Shown here: positions 8,051-18,692 of the stretch, piece after piece
Layout of the letters: each line of letters begins with the position of its first letter
How positions within the stretch are numbered: position 1 is the first letter of the stretch
From: Solidesulfovibrio carbinolicus
Lineage (GTDB): Bacteria > Desulfobacterota > Desulfovibrionia > Desulfovibrionales > Desulfovibrionaceae
Direction: 5' to 3'
DNA length: 64,000 nt
Assembly: GCF_004135975.1 (NCBI RefSeq)
Contig: NZ_CP026538.1
Span: 3,286,001 to 3,350,000 of the forward strand
Program-made: the position numbers and the translations under genes
The notes under the pieces: model-generated
Told to the model about the DNA's origin: nothing
The model's input: the letters and a program-made list of their open reading frames with translations, nothing else
Databases searched by the model: none

Positions 8051-9028
8051 ATGACCGTGACCCTGGTGCTGCTGACAGCCAACAACGACGCCCCGGCTTT
8101 GTTGCAAATACTCGCCGCCCACGGCCGTGACCTGGAACTGCGCCATGTCGTGGACCTCCCCGGCCTTCGCGCCCTGCTCCCGACCCTTGGCCCCAAGGCC
8201 CGTCTGCTTTCCTATCTCTCAAGCGTCATCGTGCCGGCCGACTGCCTGACGGCCTTTGGGCTTGGCGCATACAATATCCACCCCGGCTCGCCGGCCTATC
8301 CCGGCGTCGCCCCCGAGGCCTGGGCCGCCTACGAACACGCCGCCGCCTTTGGCGTGACCCTGCACGTCATGGAACCGGTGGTGGACTCCGGGACAATCAT
8401 CGACGCCGAAGTGCTGCCCGTACCCGGCCCCAAAGCCCGTCCGACCATGGCCCAGGCGGCCCGACAAGCCCTGCCCATGCTTCTTTTGCGTCAAGCCGGC
8501 CCCCTCTCTCGCGAGGAGCCGCTGGTCCCGGTCAAGAAACTGGCCTGGGGCGACACGCGGCGCACCGTGAGCGATTACGAACGCATGTGCCGTTTTAGCG
8601 CGGACATCAGCCGGGAGGAGATGGAGCGGCGGCTATTGAGCTTCGGCCCTCCCGGGCCGGTGCAATTCACCGTGGAATTCCACGGCCGCACCTTCACGTT
8701 GGAGACGCCGGGCGGCATCATGGGCCATCTTGATCCGCCCCAGCCTGATCGCGTCCTCGGCTGGGTCTGCGACACCGCCACCAAAGCGGGTCCTTTGGAG
8801 GTCAAGCTGACCGTGGACGGCCAGGAATTTCTGCTGCGGGCCGGCGAACACCGGCCCGACGTGGCCGCCGCCGGTTTCGGCGACGGCTATTCCGGATTTA
8901 CCTGGGAAGCGCCGACGCATTTCCGTGACGGCCGTCCCCACCGCGTCGAGGCCGTCTGCAAAGGGCAACCCCTGCCGGGCAGCCCGAGGCTGGCCACCTT
9001 TGCCCGGATGGAGACGTCCCAGGGCTGA
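8051..9028 (+). CDS. Formyltransferase-like protein (325 aa)
   Basis: The first ~130 residues resemble the formyltransferase fold of methionyl-tRNA formyltransferase and sugar N-formyltransferases. The catalytic triad appears intact: Asn75 and His77 in YNIHPGSPAYPG and Asp112 in VVDSGTII. The N-terminal part is shorter than in Fmt. The C-terminal ~110 residues (from about LSFGPPGPVQF) form a distinct domain that does not look like the usual Fmt C-terminal tRNA-binding domain. It is more likely a small-molecule or sugar formyltransferase than the housekeeping Fmt. ATG 8051 is chosen over 8045 because GAGGA sits six bases before it and directly abuts 8045. Confidence 0.7.
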   Translation: MTVTLVLLTANNDAPALLQILAAHGRDLELRHVVDLPGLRALLPTLGPKARLLSYLSSVIVPADCLTAFGLGAYNIHPGSPAYPGVAPEAWAAYEHAAAFGVTLHVMEPVVDSGTIIDAEVLPVPGPKARPTMAQAARQALPMLLLRQAGPLSREEPLVPVKKLAWGDTRRTVSDYERMCRFSADISREEMERRLLSFGPPGPVQFTVEFHGRTFTLETPGGIMGHLDPPQPDRVLGWVCDTATKAGPLEVKLTVDGQEFLLRAGEHRPDVAAAGFGDGYSGFTWEAPTHFRDGRPHRVEAVCKGQPLPGSPRLATFARMETSQG

Positions 9029-9098
9029 AGCCGCCCACGGCTTGTCCACCCCCGTCCGGCTGGTCGCCCAACGCCTCCTATAAAACTTCTTTTATTGC

Positions 9099-9136
9099 AG
9101 GGGTCCGGGGGGATCATCCCCCCGGCCGCCGGAGGC
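9099..9136 (-). repeat. 3'-end hairpin repeat, copy 2 (reverse)
   Basis: Read on the minus strand: GCCTCCGGCGGCC, then a GGGGGG / CCCCCC stem with ATGAT loop, then GGACCCCT. It starts 26 bases beyond the stop of the minus-strand DUF362 gene (ends 9163), between convergent genes. Confidence 0.85.
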
Positions 9137-9162
9137 ATTCCCCCTCTTCCTTCTCCCGCCCC

Positions 9163-10188
9163 CTACGGTGCCAGGCGCAAATCGCGCTGGGCCGGGACGT
9201 AGTCGAGGAGCGCGAAATCCCGGCGCACGGCGGCGGGCGACTCGCCGCGCTGTTCGATGCGTGCCGCCCGGATGGTTCCCAGGCGGCCGTCGGCGGTTTG
9301 CAGGTAGCCCACCTTGGCGGGATCGATGCCCATGACCCGGCAGGCCGTGGCGTCCACGGCCACGGCGCTGCGGCCCAGGACGACCACGCCCGAGGCCACC
9401 GGGTCGCCCATGATGGGACCGTCGCCGTCCATGCCGACGATGCCGTCGATGATGGCGAACTGCGGCCGCACGGTGGCGTTGATGTCCAGGATCGACGGTT
9501 CGATGCCGGCGAAATGCAGGACGTTTTTGGGCCAGCCGTAGACGACGCCGGGCATGACGCCAAAGAGGTTTTTCATGGCCAGCGTCACGCCGGCCCAGTG
9601 GTGGGTCTTCATCTTGGCCAGGGACACGACGATGTCGGCGGCCAGGAGCCGGCCCGGCAGCCACAGATCGCCAAGCTTGCTCCACCCTCCGGCGTTTGGC
9701 CGACGGGCCACCGGGCCGTTGTTGAGATCGTAAAAGGCCAGCCGGTCCTCGGCCAACACCTCGGCCAAGCCCGATTCCTCCAGCACCAGATAGGCGTCGC
9801 GGCGATGGCCGGCCCCCTCGCCCACCACCACCGCCCCCGCGCCCAGGGCCAAAAAGGCCTCGGCCACGGCCCGGACCATGCGCGGATGGACGTTGATGTG
9901 GCCGGCCCCGGCATGGGGCTCGACCAGATTGGGTTTGACGAGCACCTGCTTGCCGGCGATCTCGGCCGGCGTCACCCCGAGTTCAGCCAGTCCCCGGCGC
10001 ACCACGCCGGCCAGGTCGGCGTCGTAACCGGCCGCCTTGGCGATGAAGACTTCGGCCTCGGGCTGCTCGCGCCAAAGGCTCGTCGCGGTCAGCCCCCCGG
10101 CGGCGGCCAGACCGACGGCGGCGGCCAGCTTGACGGCCTGGCGGCGCGTCAGGCCGCGGGCGGGCTTTTCGGCGTCGGACGCATTCAT
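9163..10188 (-). CDS. Tat-exported DUF362 protein (341 aa)
   Basis: N-terminus LTRRQAVKLAAAVGLAAAG is a twin-arginine signal, so the protein should be exported folded. The body matches DUF362: KQVLVKPNLVEPH, VVVGEGAGHRRD, ADIVVSLAKMKTHHWAG, TLAMKNLFGVMPG, and DGIVGMDGDGPIMGDP. Some DUF362 proteins carry a ferredoxin-like iron-sulfur domain; none is seen here. The function of the family is not established. Its ATG overlaps the stop of the upstream gene (ATGA), so it is translationally coupled to the cyclase-like gene, implying a shared pathway or complex. The start chosen places the twin-arginine motif about 15 residues in; a 69-residue upstream extension is the shadow of the preceding gene. 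Confidence 0.85.
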   Translation of the reverse strand: MNASDAEKPARGLTRRQAVKLAAAVGLAAAGGLTATSLWREQPEAEVFIAKAAGYDADLAGVVRRGLAELGVTPAEIAGKQVLVKPNLVEPHAGAGHINVHPRMVRAVAEAFLALGAGAVVVGEGAGHRRDAYLVLEESGLAEVLAEDRLAFYDLNNGPVARRPNAGGWSKLGDLWLPGRLLAADIVVSLAKMKTHHWAGVTLAMKNLFGVMPGVVYGWPKNVLHFAGIEPSILDINATVRPQFAIIDGIVGMDGDGPIMGDPVASGVVVLGRSAVAVDATACRVMGIDPAKVGYLQTADGRLGTIRAARIEQRGESPAAVRRDFALLDYVPAQRDLRLAP

Positions 10189-11078
10189 GAGTGACCTCCG
10201 AGCAGGGCGGCGAACCGGCCCCGGCTGGCGGCGGCGGCCAGGCATTGGGCCAGTTGCGGGGTATCGTAGGGGCCGTAGCGCGACTGGCGCTCCAGGGCGG
10301 CCCGGCACAGGGCCTCTTCGTCCTGCCCGGCCAGCCCCCAGGCCCCGAGGCCAAAGGCCCGCCAGGCGGCGGCAAGGGGGGTGGCCACGGCGCACCGCGG
10401 CCCTTGGAGATAGGCCAGGCTCGGGGCGACGTCGCCGATCACGGCCCGGCCGGCCAGGGCGGCCAGGGCATGGCCGGTGGACTCGGGCACGGGCAACAGG
10501 GTATTTTTGAAGACGCGGGTGTTGCCGTAGTTCCAGCCGCCGTCGGGCAGTTGGCGGTTCATAAGCAGACGGGCCGCCTCGGCCAGGGCTTCGGCCGGCG
10601 GCGCGGCCAGGGCCCCAAGGGCCAGCATGGCCAGGGCGGTCGGCTCCACCCAGGAGTGGGTGCCGTCGATCCAGTTCCAGCCGCGAAGGCTCGTGTCATG
10701 GCCGATGACGGCCTGTTCCTCGGCGTTTTTGGGCCAATGGCTGCCGGGATGGGCCATAAGCCAGGCCGCCGCCCGGGAGACGTTTTCGGCCCGGGCCGGA
10801 TCCGGCAGCCAGGCCAGAAGGGCCAGGGCAGTGGGCCAGGCGGCCTCGGGGCGCTCCGGCAAAAGCGCCACCCGACCATCGGGAGACTGGGCGGCGGCCA
10901 GGACGGCCCGGGCGGCGGCGACCAGCTCCGGGGCCTGATTGGCGGCGAAAAGGGCCATGGCCGCCCAGGCCGTGGCGTCGGGACGGCTTCCCGCGCCCTC
11001 GGCCACGGCAAAGCTGCCGTCGGGCGCGGCCCGGCTGATCAGGGCATCGTAATGCGTTTGGAGAACGGTTCCCGTCAT
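10185..11078 (-). CDS. Prenyltransferase/squalene-cyclase-like alpha-barrel protein (297 aa)
   Basis: Repeated helical units of the terpenoid cyclase / prenyltransferase alpha-alpha barrel are visible: AAQSPDGRVALLP, the Trp-rich WNWIDGTHSWVEPTALAMLAL, and LLMNRQLPDGGWNYGN, a QW-type repeat (Q-x-DGGW). It is much shorter than squalene-hopene cyclase (~650 aa) and the DXDD protonating motif was not seen, so catalysis on squalene is doubtful; it may be a single-barrel binding or processing protein. Start ATG 11078 has AGGAGG upstream on the minus strand. Coupled by ATGA overlap to the DUF362 gene, forming a two-gene operon. Confidence 0.65.
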   Translation of the reverse strand: MTGTVLQTHYDALISRAAPDGSFAVAEGAGSRPDATAWAAMALFAANQAPELVAAARAVLAAAQSPDGRVALLPERPEAAWPTALALLAWLPDPARAENVSRAAAWLMAHPGSHWPKNAEEQAVIGHDTSLRGWNWIDGTHSWVEPTALAMLALGALAAPPAEALAEAARLLMNRQLPDGGWNYGNTRVFKNTLLPVPESTGHALAALAGRAVIGDVAPSLAYLQGPRCAVATPLAAAWRAFGLGAWGLAGQDEEALCRAALERQSRYGPYDTPQLAQCLAAAASRGRFAALLGGHS

Positions 11079-11176
11079 GGCCGGACTCCCTCCTTCTCTG
11101 CAGGTAGCCATCCCCGGAGACAAAAGCAAACACACAAGTCTAGTCCACTAAAAATAGACCAACTCCGAGAGCAAAT

Positions 11177-11205
11177 TTGTCAGGTCCGCCACGCCATGCT
11201 AGGAA
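11177..11205 (+). promoter_or_regulatory. Promoter candidate for the receiver-Hpt gene
   Basis: TTGTCA with a 17-base spacer and TAGGAA. The ten bases TTGTCAGGTC are identical to those at the promoter candidate 7069. The adjoining AT-rich stretch 11130-11180 probably also holds the promoter of the divergent cyclase-like gene. Confidence 0.4.
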
Positions 11206-11264
11206 AGCCGCGTTGTTATGGAAATGGCTGGCCCCAGGCCGGCGCATTGCGGGAAGGGTGTCGT

Positions 11265-12053
11265 ATGGATGATTCGAATCCGCTTCCGATTCTGCCGCAG
11301 CTGACCGTCCTCGTCGTTGACGACAATGACGTCAACCGGATGTACATGCTGCATCTGCTGCGAAAAAGCGGGCACAAGCCCCTGGCCGCCGCCGACGGCG
11401 GGCAGGCCCTGGCTCTGGCCGCCTCCCAGGCCGTGGATTGCATTCTCATGGACGTGCAACTGCCCGACATGGACGGCCTGGCCGTCACCCGGGCCATCCG
11501 GGACGGCCAGTGCACCCCGGCCAATCCGCCCGACGTGCCCATTCTCGCCCTGACCGCCTTTGCCCTGCAGGGCGACCGGGAACGCTGCCTGGCCGCCGGC
11601 ATGGACGACCATGTGGCCAAGCCGGTTCGCGGCCGGGATCTGCTGTTGGCCATGGCTCGGGTCATCGAGGGGCGGGCGGGACGGCCGGCCCAGCCGCCCC
11701 AGCCGGCCCAATCTCCGGCGGTTTTGGACCTGTCGGAATTCTCCCACAAGGGAAACCTGGAGTTCGCCGCCGAACTGCTCGCCCTGTTCGTGGAACTGGC
11801 CGAACCCAAGGGACGGGAACTGGCCAAGGCCGTTAAGGGCGGCGACGTCGCCGCCGCTTCGGGCCTGGCCCACGACCTGGCCGGCATGGCCGGCCCGCTG
11901 CGGGCCGAAGCCCTGGGCCAGGCCATGCGCGCCCTGCTGGCCGCCTGCCAGACCGGCGACGCCGAGGTCTGCCGCCAAAGCCACCCCCAGGCCGAGACCG
12001 CCCTGGCCGCCGTGCTGGCCGCCGCCCGCGCCCACCCCCTGCGAAACATCTGA
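11265..12053 (+). CDS. Response regulator receiver fused to Hpt domain (262 aa)
   Basis: Residues ~13-133 form a receiver domain: acidic pocket Asp19-Asp20, phospho-acceptor Asp63 in [11 protein letters not shown], conserved Thr/Ala in LALTAFA and Lys in HVAKPV. A Pro/Ala-rich linker (~140-153) joins an Hpt-like domain in which His203 ([15 protein letters not shown]) is the likely phosphotransfer residue; the usual A-H-x-L-K-G is AHDLAG here. This architecture normally forms the C-terminal half of hybrid kinases of the BarA/ArcB class, so this looks like a stand-alone phosphorelay intermediate. No DNA-binding domain. Start ATG 11265 follows GGGAAGGG; upstream in-frame codons are antisense to the cyclase-like gene. 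Confidence 0.8.
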   Translation: MDDSNPLPILPQLTVLVVDDNDVNRMYMLHLLRKSGHKPLAAADGGQALALAASQAVDCILMDVQLPDMDGLAVTRAIRDGQCTPANPPDVPILALTAFALQGDRERCLAAGMDDHVAKPVRGRDLLLAMARVIEGRAGRPAQPPQPAQSPAVLDLSEFSHKGNLEFAAELLALFVELAEPKGRELAKAVKGGDVAAASGLAHDLAGMAGPLRAEALGQAMRALLAACQTGDAEVCRQSHPQAETALAAVLAAARAHPLRNI

Positions 12054-12190
12054 TTGGCTTTTTCCGCCTTGCCGGTCTTTGGGCCATCGACGAAGCCGCC
12101 TTTCTTCCGGTAGGGTTCCATGGTGCTCCGTCAGGCGACTTTCGGCCCGGCCCGCCGCCGTCGTCCTGCACGGAGCCAGGGAGTACCGCC

Positions 12191-13360
12191 ATGCTCGACA
12201 AGAAACCCGCCACAGCCTTCCTCGTCGTCTGCATCGTCTGCATCGCCTGGAGCCTGGGCGCGGCCCTGACCGCCGCCGCCTCGCCCCCGGCCGCCAAGGA
12301 GGCGCCCATGAAGTCCCAAGCCCCCAACCTCGCCGTGGCCACCCTGGCCGGCGGCTGCTTCTGGTGCGTGGAAGCGGATTTGGAAAAACTGCCCGGCGTG
12401 GCCTCGGTGGTTTCCGGCTACACCGGCGGCACAGAGTCCAACCCCACCTATGAGCAGGTCTCCAGCGGCCGCACCGGCCACTACGAGGCCGTGGAGGTCC
12501 GGTTCGACCCGGCCCAGGTCAGCTACCGCCAAGTGCTGGACGCCTTCCTGCGCCACATCGACCCCACCGACGCCGGCGGCCAGTTCGCCGACCGGGGCCG
12601 GCAATACCGGCCGGCCATCTTTGTCCACGACGAGGCCCAGCGGACCGAGGCCAAGTCCGCCCTGGACGCCCTGGCCGCCTCGGGCCGGTTCACCCGCCCC
12701 ATCGTCGTGGACATCCTGCCGGCCGGCCCCTTCACCCCGGCCGAGGACTACCACCAGGACTACTGGCGCACCCATGCCGGCCCGTACAAGGCCTACCGCA
12801 CCGGCTCGGGCCGCGACCAGTTCCTGGCCCGGACCTGGGGCAGCCAGCCGGCCGCGTCCAAGCCGGCCGGAGAAGCGGCCAGCCCGGGCAAGGCCCCGGC
12901 CCAGCCCCCGGCCTGGCGCGCCTTCACCCGTCCCTCCGACGCCGCGCTGCGGGCCACGCTTACGCCCCTGGCCTTCGAGGTCACCCGCCAAGACGGCACC
13001 GAGCGGCCCTTCGACAACGCCTACTGGGACAATAAGGCCCGGGGCATCTACGTGGACATCATCTCCGGGGAGCCGCTTTTCAGCTCCCGGGACAAATACG
13101 ATTCCGGCACGGGCTGGCCGAGCTTCACCCGTCCCATCCGCCCGGACGCCGTAACCGAGCGGCCCGACAACAGCCTGTTTTCGCGGCGCACCGAAGTGCG
13201 AAGCCGTATCGCCGATTCCCACCTCGGCCACGTCTTCCCGGACGGCCCGGCCCCCACCGGCCAGCGCTACTGCATGAACTCCGCCGCCCTGCGCTTCGTG
13301 CCGGCCGAAGCCATGGAAGCGGCCGGCTACGGCGAATTCCTGCCCGATCTCGGCCAATAA
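12191..13360 (+). CDS. msrAB: Membrane-anchored or secreted MsrA-MsrB methionine sulfoxide reductase fusion (389 aa)
   Basis: An N-terminal hydrophobic segment ([19 protein letters not shown]) acts as signal or anchor, placing the enzyme in the periplasm. MsrA follows (~48-215): catalytic Cys56 in [25 protein letters not shown], and the HIDPTD and QYRPAIF segments. A Pro/Ala linker leads to MsrB (~245-380): [25 protein letters not shown] and catalytic Cys361 in [11 protein letters not shown]. The fusion reduces both S- and R-methionine sulfoxide and repairs oxidised envelope proteins, useful for an anaerobe exposed to oxygen. The usual zinc CXXC pairs of many MsrB are not evident. Single gene with a strong hairpin after it. 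Confidence 0.93.
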   Translation: MLDKKPATAFLVVCIVCIAWSLGAALTAAASPPAAKEAPMKSQAPNLAVATLAGGCFWCVEADLEKLPGVASVVSGYTGGTESNPTYEQVSSGRTGHYEAVEVRFDPAQVSYRQVLDAFLRHIDPTDAGGQFADRGRQYRPAIFVHDEAQRTEAKSALDALAASGRFTRPIVVDILPAGPFTPAEDYHQDYWRTHAGPYKAYRTGSGRDQFLARTWGSQPAASKPAGEAASPGKAPAQPPAWRAFTRPSDAALRATLTPLAFEVTRQDGTERPFDNAYWDNKARGIYVDIISGEPLFSSRDKYDSGTGWPSFTRPIRPDAVTERPDNSLFSRRTEVRSRIADSHLGHVFPDGPAPTGQRYCMNSAALRFVPAEAMEAAGYGEFLPDLGQ

Positions 13361-13408
13361 CAAGCGCCTCTCCCAAGGTCCCCTCGCCGGGCGCGTCCTT
13401 GCTTCTCG

Positions 13409-13452
13409 CCGCCGCCGCCCCCGGAACAACGTCCTTCCGGGGCCGGCGGCGG
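13409..13452 (+). terminator. Strong hairpin after msrAB
   Basis: 18-base arms (13409-13426 and 13435-13452, one mismatch) around an eight-base loop. No T run, so the terminator assignment is tentative. The rest of the gap to 13657 holds an AT-richer stretch near 13500-13550 that probably carries the next gene's promoter. Confidence 0.5.
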
Positions 13453-13657
13453 ACTCCAAAAGCAGGCGGTCCGGCGCAGGGGCGTTACTTCTTGCCCTGG
13501 CTACTTGTGAAACTATGAACAATATTCTGGCATCCTCTTGCCGTTTGGGCTAAAAAAAGACCCATCCCGCCGGACGAGCCGTCCCGGCGGCCGCTACCGC
13601 CACCGATAACGGCAACTGCCCCAGGGAGACGGTCGTGAGCACAACCAGGGTCCGCCC

Positions 13658-15442
13658 ATGGCCCTAAGCGTCAAGGGCAAGCTGCAAGCGCTGTGCGCCG
13701 TCATCGTGGCCGGCTTCGCCTTGGTGTTTGTCGTGGACATCCGGGAGGGCCGCCTCACCGAGCGCACCCTGGCCCTGGAGCGCTTGGCCGTGGCCGCCCG
13801 CATTGAGGCCCTGGAGATGCGCCGCCAGGAAAAGAATTTCTTCCTGCGCCACGATCCCGAGGCCCTGGCCGCCGTGCTCCGCCACCAGCAGGCCGCCGTG
13901 ACCGCCATTGAGGCCATCCGCGCCATCGACCCGGATCACGATCCCTTGTCCGACGCGGCCCTGGCCCGGCTCGACGCCTATCGCCGGGGGTTCGAGGCCA
14001 TCGCCGGCTCCCCGGGCGGGAGCGACGCCGCCGATCCCACCGCCCGGTATCTGGAAAGCTCCCAGGCCCTGGAACGCCTGCCCGAAAGCCACCCGGCCCT
14101 GGCCGAGGCCGTGGGCCGGGTGGCCCGACTGGAAAAACGCTGGCTGGCCTCGGGAACGGCGGAAAATCTCCGACGGTTGACCCGCGAAGCCGAACACCTG
14201 CGCGACAGCGGGCCTTTTCCCGAAACCGCGCGCGCGGCCCGGGACTACCTCGCCGCCCTGGACGACTATGCCAGCCGCCTGGAAGACGCCGGCGCGGCCA
14301 CGGCCTCGTTCGTGTCCGCCGCCCGGGCCCTGGAGCCCGTCACCGAGTCCTTGCGGGCCGCCTACGAAACCCGGCGAAACGCCATCGCCCGGGTCACGGA
14401 CCTGCTCGATTTCGGCATCCAGGCCGCGGTCCTGGTCCTGGTCGCCCTGGCCGCCTGGGGACTGTTCCGGGCCGTGGCCACGCCGCTGGATCGCCTTCGC
14501 CGCCATGCCCGGCGGCTGGTCCGGGGCGAGACCGCCAATCTGGATCCGAGCGAATATTCCGGCGAATTTCGGGATCTGGCCGCCGACATCGCGGCCATGG
14601 AAAGCCATCTGCTGGACACCATCCGCGAACTGGCCGGCAAGGAACGCGAGGCCGCCGACCAGGCGTGCAAGGCCGAGGCCGCCCGGCAGCAGGCCGAGGA
14701 ACTGGGCCGGGTCAAGACCGATTTTTTAAGCCTCGTCTCCCACGAATTCAAAACGCCGCTGACCTCCATGGTCGGCTTCGCCCAGGTCATGCGCAAGCGC
14801 CTGGAACGCGGCCCTCTGGCCGAACAGGCCGGCCACGCCCCGGACATTGCCGCCGAGGTCCAGCGCCTACGCCACAATCTGGCCATCATGCTGGAGGAAG
14901 GCCGCAAGCTCGCCGGGCTGATCGACAACGTCCTGGAACTGGCCGCCCTGGACGCCGGCGATCTGCCCTTGGCCCCGACGCCCCTGGCCCCGGCCGAGAT
15001 CCTCGACCGGGCGGCCGCTCCCCATCTGGCGGCGATGCAGGCCAAGGGGCTGGCTTTCGTGCGCGACATCCCCGGCGATCTGCCGCCCCTTCGCGGCGAC
15101 CGGGACCGGCTGGTCTTCGTTTTCGACCAGCTCCTGTCCAACGCCGTGAAGTTCACCCAGGACGGGCAGATCGCCTGCCGGGCCGGGGTGCGGGACGGGC
15201 TGGCCGTCATCGCCGTGGAAGACACCGGCCAGGGCATCCCCGCCGACATGGGCGAAGCGGTCTTTGAGAAATTTTTCCAGCTCGGCGACGTCACCACCGG
15301 CAAAATGCCGGGCCTGGGCATCGGCCTGGCCGCCGCCCGGGCCGTGGTCAAGCGCCACGGCGGCGCCATCACGGCCCACGGCCTACCCGGCCGGGGCGTC
15401 CGCGTCGAGGTCGCTCTGCCCCTTTTCGAGGCCGCCCCATGA
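13658..15442 (+). CDS. Membrane sensor histidine kinase with HAMP domain (594 aa)
   Basis: One transmembrane helix at residues ~8-26 and a second at ~250-270 (QAAVLVLVALAAWGLF) bracket a ~220-residue helical periplasmic sensor, probably a four-helix-bundle type. A HAMP linker follows (ATPLDRLRRHARRLVRGE), then a coiled coil, the dimerisation/phospho-acceptor domain with His362 in LVSHEFKTPLTS, and a HATPase domain with N box (LLSNAVKFT), G1 (VEDTGQGIP) and G2 (GLGIGLAAARAV). The F box is EKFFQL. The signal is unknown. The partner may be one of the receivers downstream; the next gene, another kinase, is 67 bases away. Confidence 0.9.
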   Translation: MALSVKGKLQALCAVIVAGFALVFVVDIREGRLTERTLALERLAVAARIEALEMRRQEKNFFLRHDPEALAAVLRHQQAAVTAIEAIRAIDPDHDPLSDAALARLDAYRRGFEAIAGSPGGSDAADPTARYLESSQALERLPESHPALAEAVGRVARLEKRWLASGTAENLRRLTREAEHLRDSGPFPETARAARDYLAALDDYASRLEDAGAATASFVSAARALEPVTESLRAAYETRRNAIARVTDLLDFGIQAAVLVLVALAAWGLFRAVATPLDRLRRHARRLVRGETANLDPSEYSGEFRDLAADIAAMESHLLDTIRELAGKEREAADQACKAEAARQQAEELGRVKTDFLSLVSHEFKTPLTSMVGFAQVMRKRLERGPLAEQAGHAPDIAAEVQRLRHNLAIMLEEGRKLAGLIDNVLELAALDAGDLPLAPTPLAPAEILDRAAAPHLAAMQAKGLAFVRDIPGDLPPLRGDRDRLVFVFDQLLSNAVKFTQDGQIACRAGVRDGLAVIAVEDTGQGIPADMGEAVFEKFFQLGDVTTGKMPGLGIGLAAARAVVKRHGGAITAHGLPGRGVRVEVALPLFEAAP

Positions 15443-15446
15443 CCCT

Positions 15447-15474
15447 TTGCATTGCGAACTCCCTGGGCTATCGT
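15447..15474 (+). promoter_or_regulatory. Weak sigma-70 promoter candidate before the second kinase
   Basis: TTGCAT, 16 bases, TATCGT, in the 67-base gap before the ATG at 15510. Only a moderate match. Confidence 0.3.
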
Positions 15475-15509
15475 GCCCCATGCGTCCCCATTCCCGCGAG
15501 GCCACTGCC

Positions 15510-17162
<1,653 letters not shown>

Positions 17163-17351
17163 GTCTTGCGCCCCGGGGCCGGAGGTCCGCGCCGCGACGC
17201 ACGCGGCGCGTCCCCCGGCCTGGCCGCTGCCGGACCGCGAGGTCGGGCGGCGGATGGCCCCGAAAAACCGAAACCGACCGGATCACCCATGCAACAAACA
17301 GGCAGCCCGACGCCGGGTTCGCAACACCCGAACGCCTGGAGAGAGGTACTG

Positions 17352-17744
17352 ATGGGACTTCGCGTCTTGGCCGTGGATGACGAGGCCGATTTCATCGAAA
17401 CCCTGGTCAAACGGTTCACCTACCGCCAGATTCCCGTGACCGCCGCCGGCAACGGGCCTGACGCCCTGGCGTTTTTGGAGCGCGAACCCTTTGACGTGGT
17501 CATCCTGGACATGCGCATGCCCGGCATGGATGGGCTGGCCGTGCTTCAGGAAATCAAGAAGCGCCACCCCCTGGTCGAGGTCATCATCCTCACCGGCCAC
17601 GCCTCGGTGGAATCCGGGATGCAGGGCATGTCCCTTGGAGCCTACGACTACGTGCTTAAACCCGTGGACTTTGGGGAATTGCTGGAAAAGGCCAAGAAGG
17701 CCTATGAGCGCAAAAAGCTTAATGAATCCCGGGCCGACGCCTGA
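17352..17744 (+). CDS. Single-domain response regulator (130 aa)
   Basis: A complete receiver domain with no output domain: acidic pair in AVDDEADF, phospho-acceptor Asp53 in VVILDMRMPGMDG, Thr in ILTGHAS, Lys in YVLKPVDF. The C-terminal tail is short and basic (AKKAYERKKLNES). It sits between two kinases and overlaps the second by 23 bases, so it is probably phosphorylated by one or both. The ATG at 17352 begins the receiver fold directly; an alternative ATG at 17289 would add 21 residues of linker-like sequence. Confidence 0.88.
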   Translation: MGLRVLAVDDEADFIETLVKRFTYRQIPVTAAGNGPDALAFLEREPFDVVILDMRMPGMDGLAVLQEIKKRHPLVEVIILTGHASVESGMQGMSLGAYDYVLKPVDFGELLEKAKKAYERKKLNESRADA

Positions 17745-18663
17745 CGCTCCCGGGCTGTTGCCCGGGGAACACGCGCCGCCCTTGTGGCCCCATACCCTGC
17801 TCGCCCCGGGGCTGGCCGGCGCGGCCGTGCTCTCGGCCCTGGCCGCCCCGCCCCTGGTCGGCGTGGGGCTGGCCCTTTTCGCCGGGGCCATCTGCATCGG
17901 CTCGGCCCTGACCCTGGCCCGGCGGGTGCGACGCGGCGAACGCGAACTCCACGAGCTCGACATCAGGCTCCTGCATTCCCAAAAGCTGGCCGCCATCGGC
18001 GAACTGTCCTCGGGCATCGCCCACGAGATCAATAACCCGCTGGCCATCATCACCCAGGAAATCGACCTGGCCCGGGAACTCTTTGGCCCCAATGCCTGCC
18101 CGGCCCAGGAGGATCTGGCCGACATCAAGGATTGCCTGGATCAGGTCGGCAAGCAGGTGGCCCGCTGCCGCCAGATCACCCACAAGCTCCTCAATTTCGC
18201 CCGCAAGATGGAACCCGTGCTCCAGGAGGAAGCCCTGGAGCGGGTCATTGAGGACATGGCCGTTCTGGTCGAGCGCGAGGCCGCCGGGCGCGGCGTGGCC
18301 ATCCGGCGCGACTACGACCAGTCCCTGCCGCCCATGCGCACCGACGTGCCGCTGTTGCGCCAGGTCATCCTCAATCTCCTCACCAACGCCCTGCACGCCA
18401 CCCCCGAAGGCGGAACCATCACCCTGGCCACCGGCCGCCAAAACGGACGGGCCGTCATCGAGGTGCGCGACACTGGCTGCGGCATTCCCCCGGAAAACCT
18501 GCCCAAGGTCTTCGATCCCTTTTTCACCACCAAGGAACCCGGCAAGGGCACGGGCCTTGGCCTGTCCCTGTCCCACGGCATCGTCGCCCGCCTGGGCGGC
18601 AATCTCACGGCCCAAAGCGCCGTTGGCAAAGGCTCGGTTTTCACCGTCAGCCTCCCCCTGTAA
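17722..18663 (+). CDS. Small membrane histidine kinase (313 aa)
   Basis: After a short N-terminus there are two close hydrophobic segments (residues ~25-65, LLAPGLAGAAVLSALAA and VGLALFAGAICIGSALTL) without a large periplasmic loop, then HisKA with His101 (SSGIAHEINNPLAIIT) and a HATPase domain with [25 protein letters not shown] and GTGLGLSLS. With no extracellular sensor, it may sense membrane state or a partner protein. The start is either ATG 17722 or 17704; both lie inside the end of the receiver gene in another frame, implying coupling. The receiver gene at 18693 follows 29 bases later. Confidence 0.88.
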   Translation: MNPGPTPDAPGLLPGEHAPPLWPHTLLAPGLAGAAVLSALAAPPLVGVGLALFAGAICIGSALTLARRVRRGERELHELDIRLLHSQKLAAIGELSSGIAHEINNPLAIITQEIDLARELFGPNACPAQEDLADIKDCLDQVGKQVARCRQITHKLLNFARKMEPVLQEEALERVIEDMAVLVEREAAGRGVAIRRDYDQSLPPMRTDVPLLRQVILNLLTNALHATPEGGTITLATGRQNGRAVIEVRDTGCGIPPENLPKVFDPFFTTKEPGKGTGLGLSLSHGIVARLGGNLTAQSAVGKGSVFTVSLPL

Positions 18664-18692
18664 CCAACGCCCGATTCGCCACGGAGAACCCC

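Noticed and set aside
13529-13545. Possible sigma-54 promoter (TGGCATCCTCTTGCC) before the first kinase gene
   Set aside because: The distance between GG and GC is one base too short, and sigma-54 promoters do not tolerate that.
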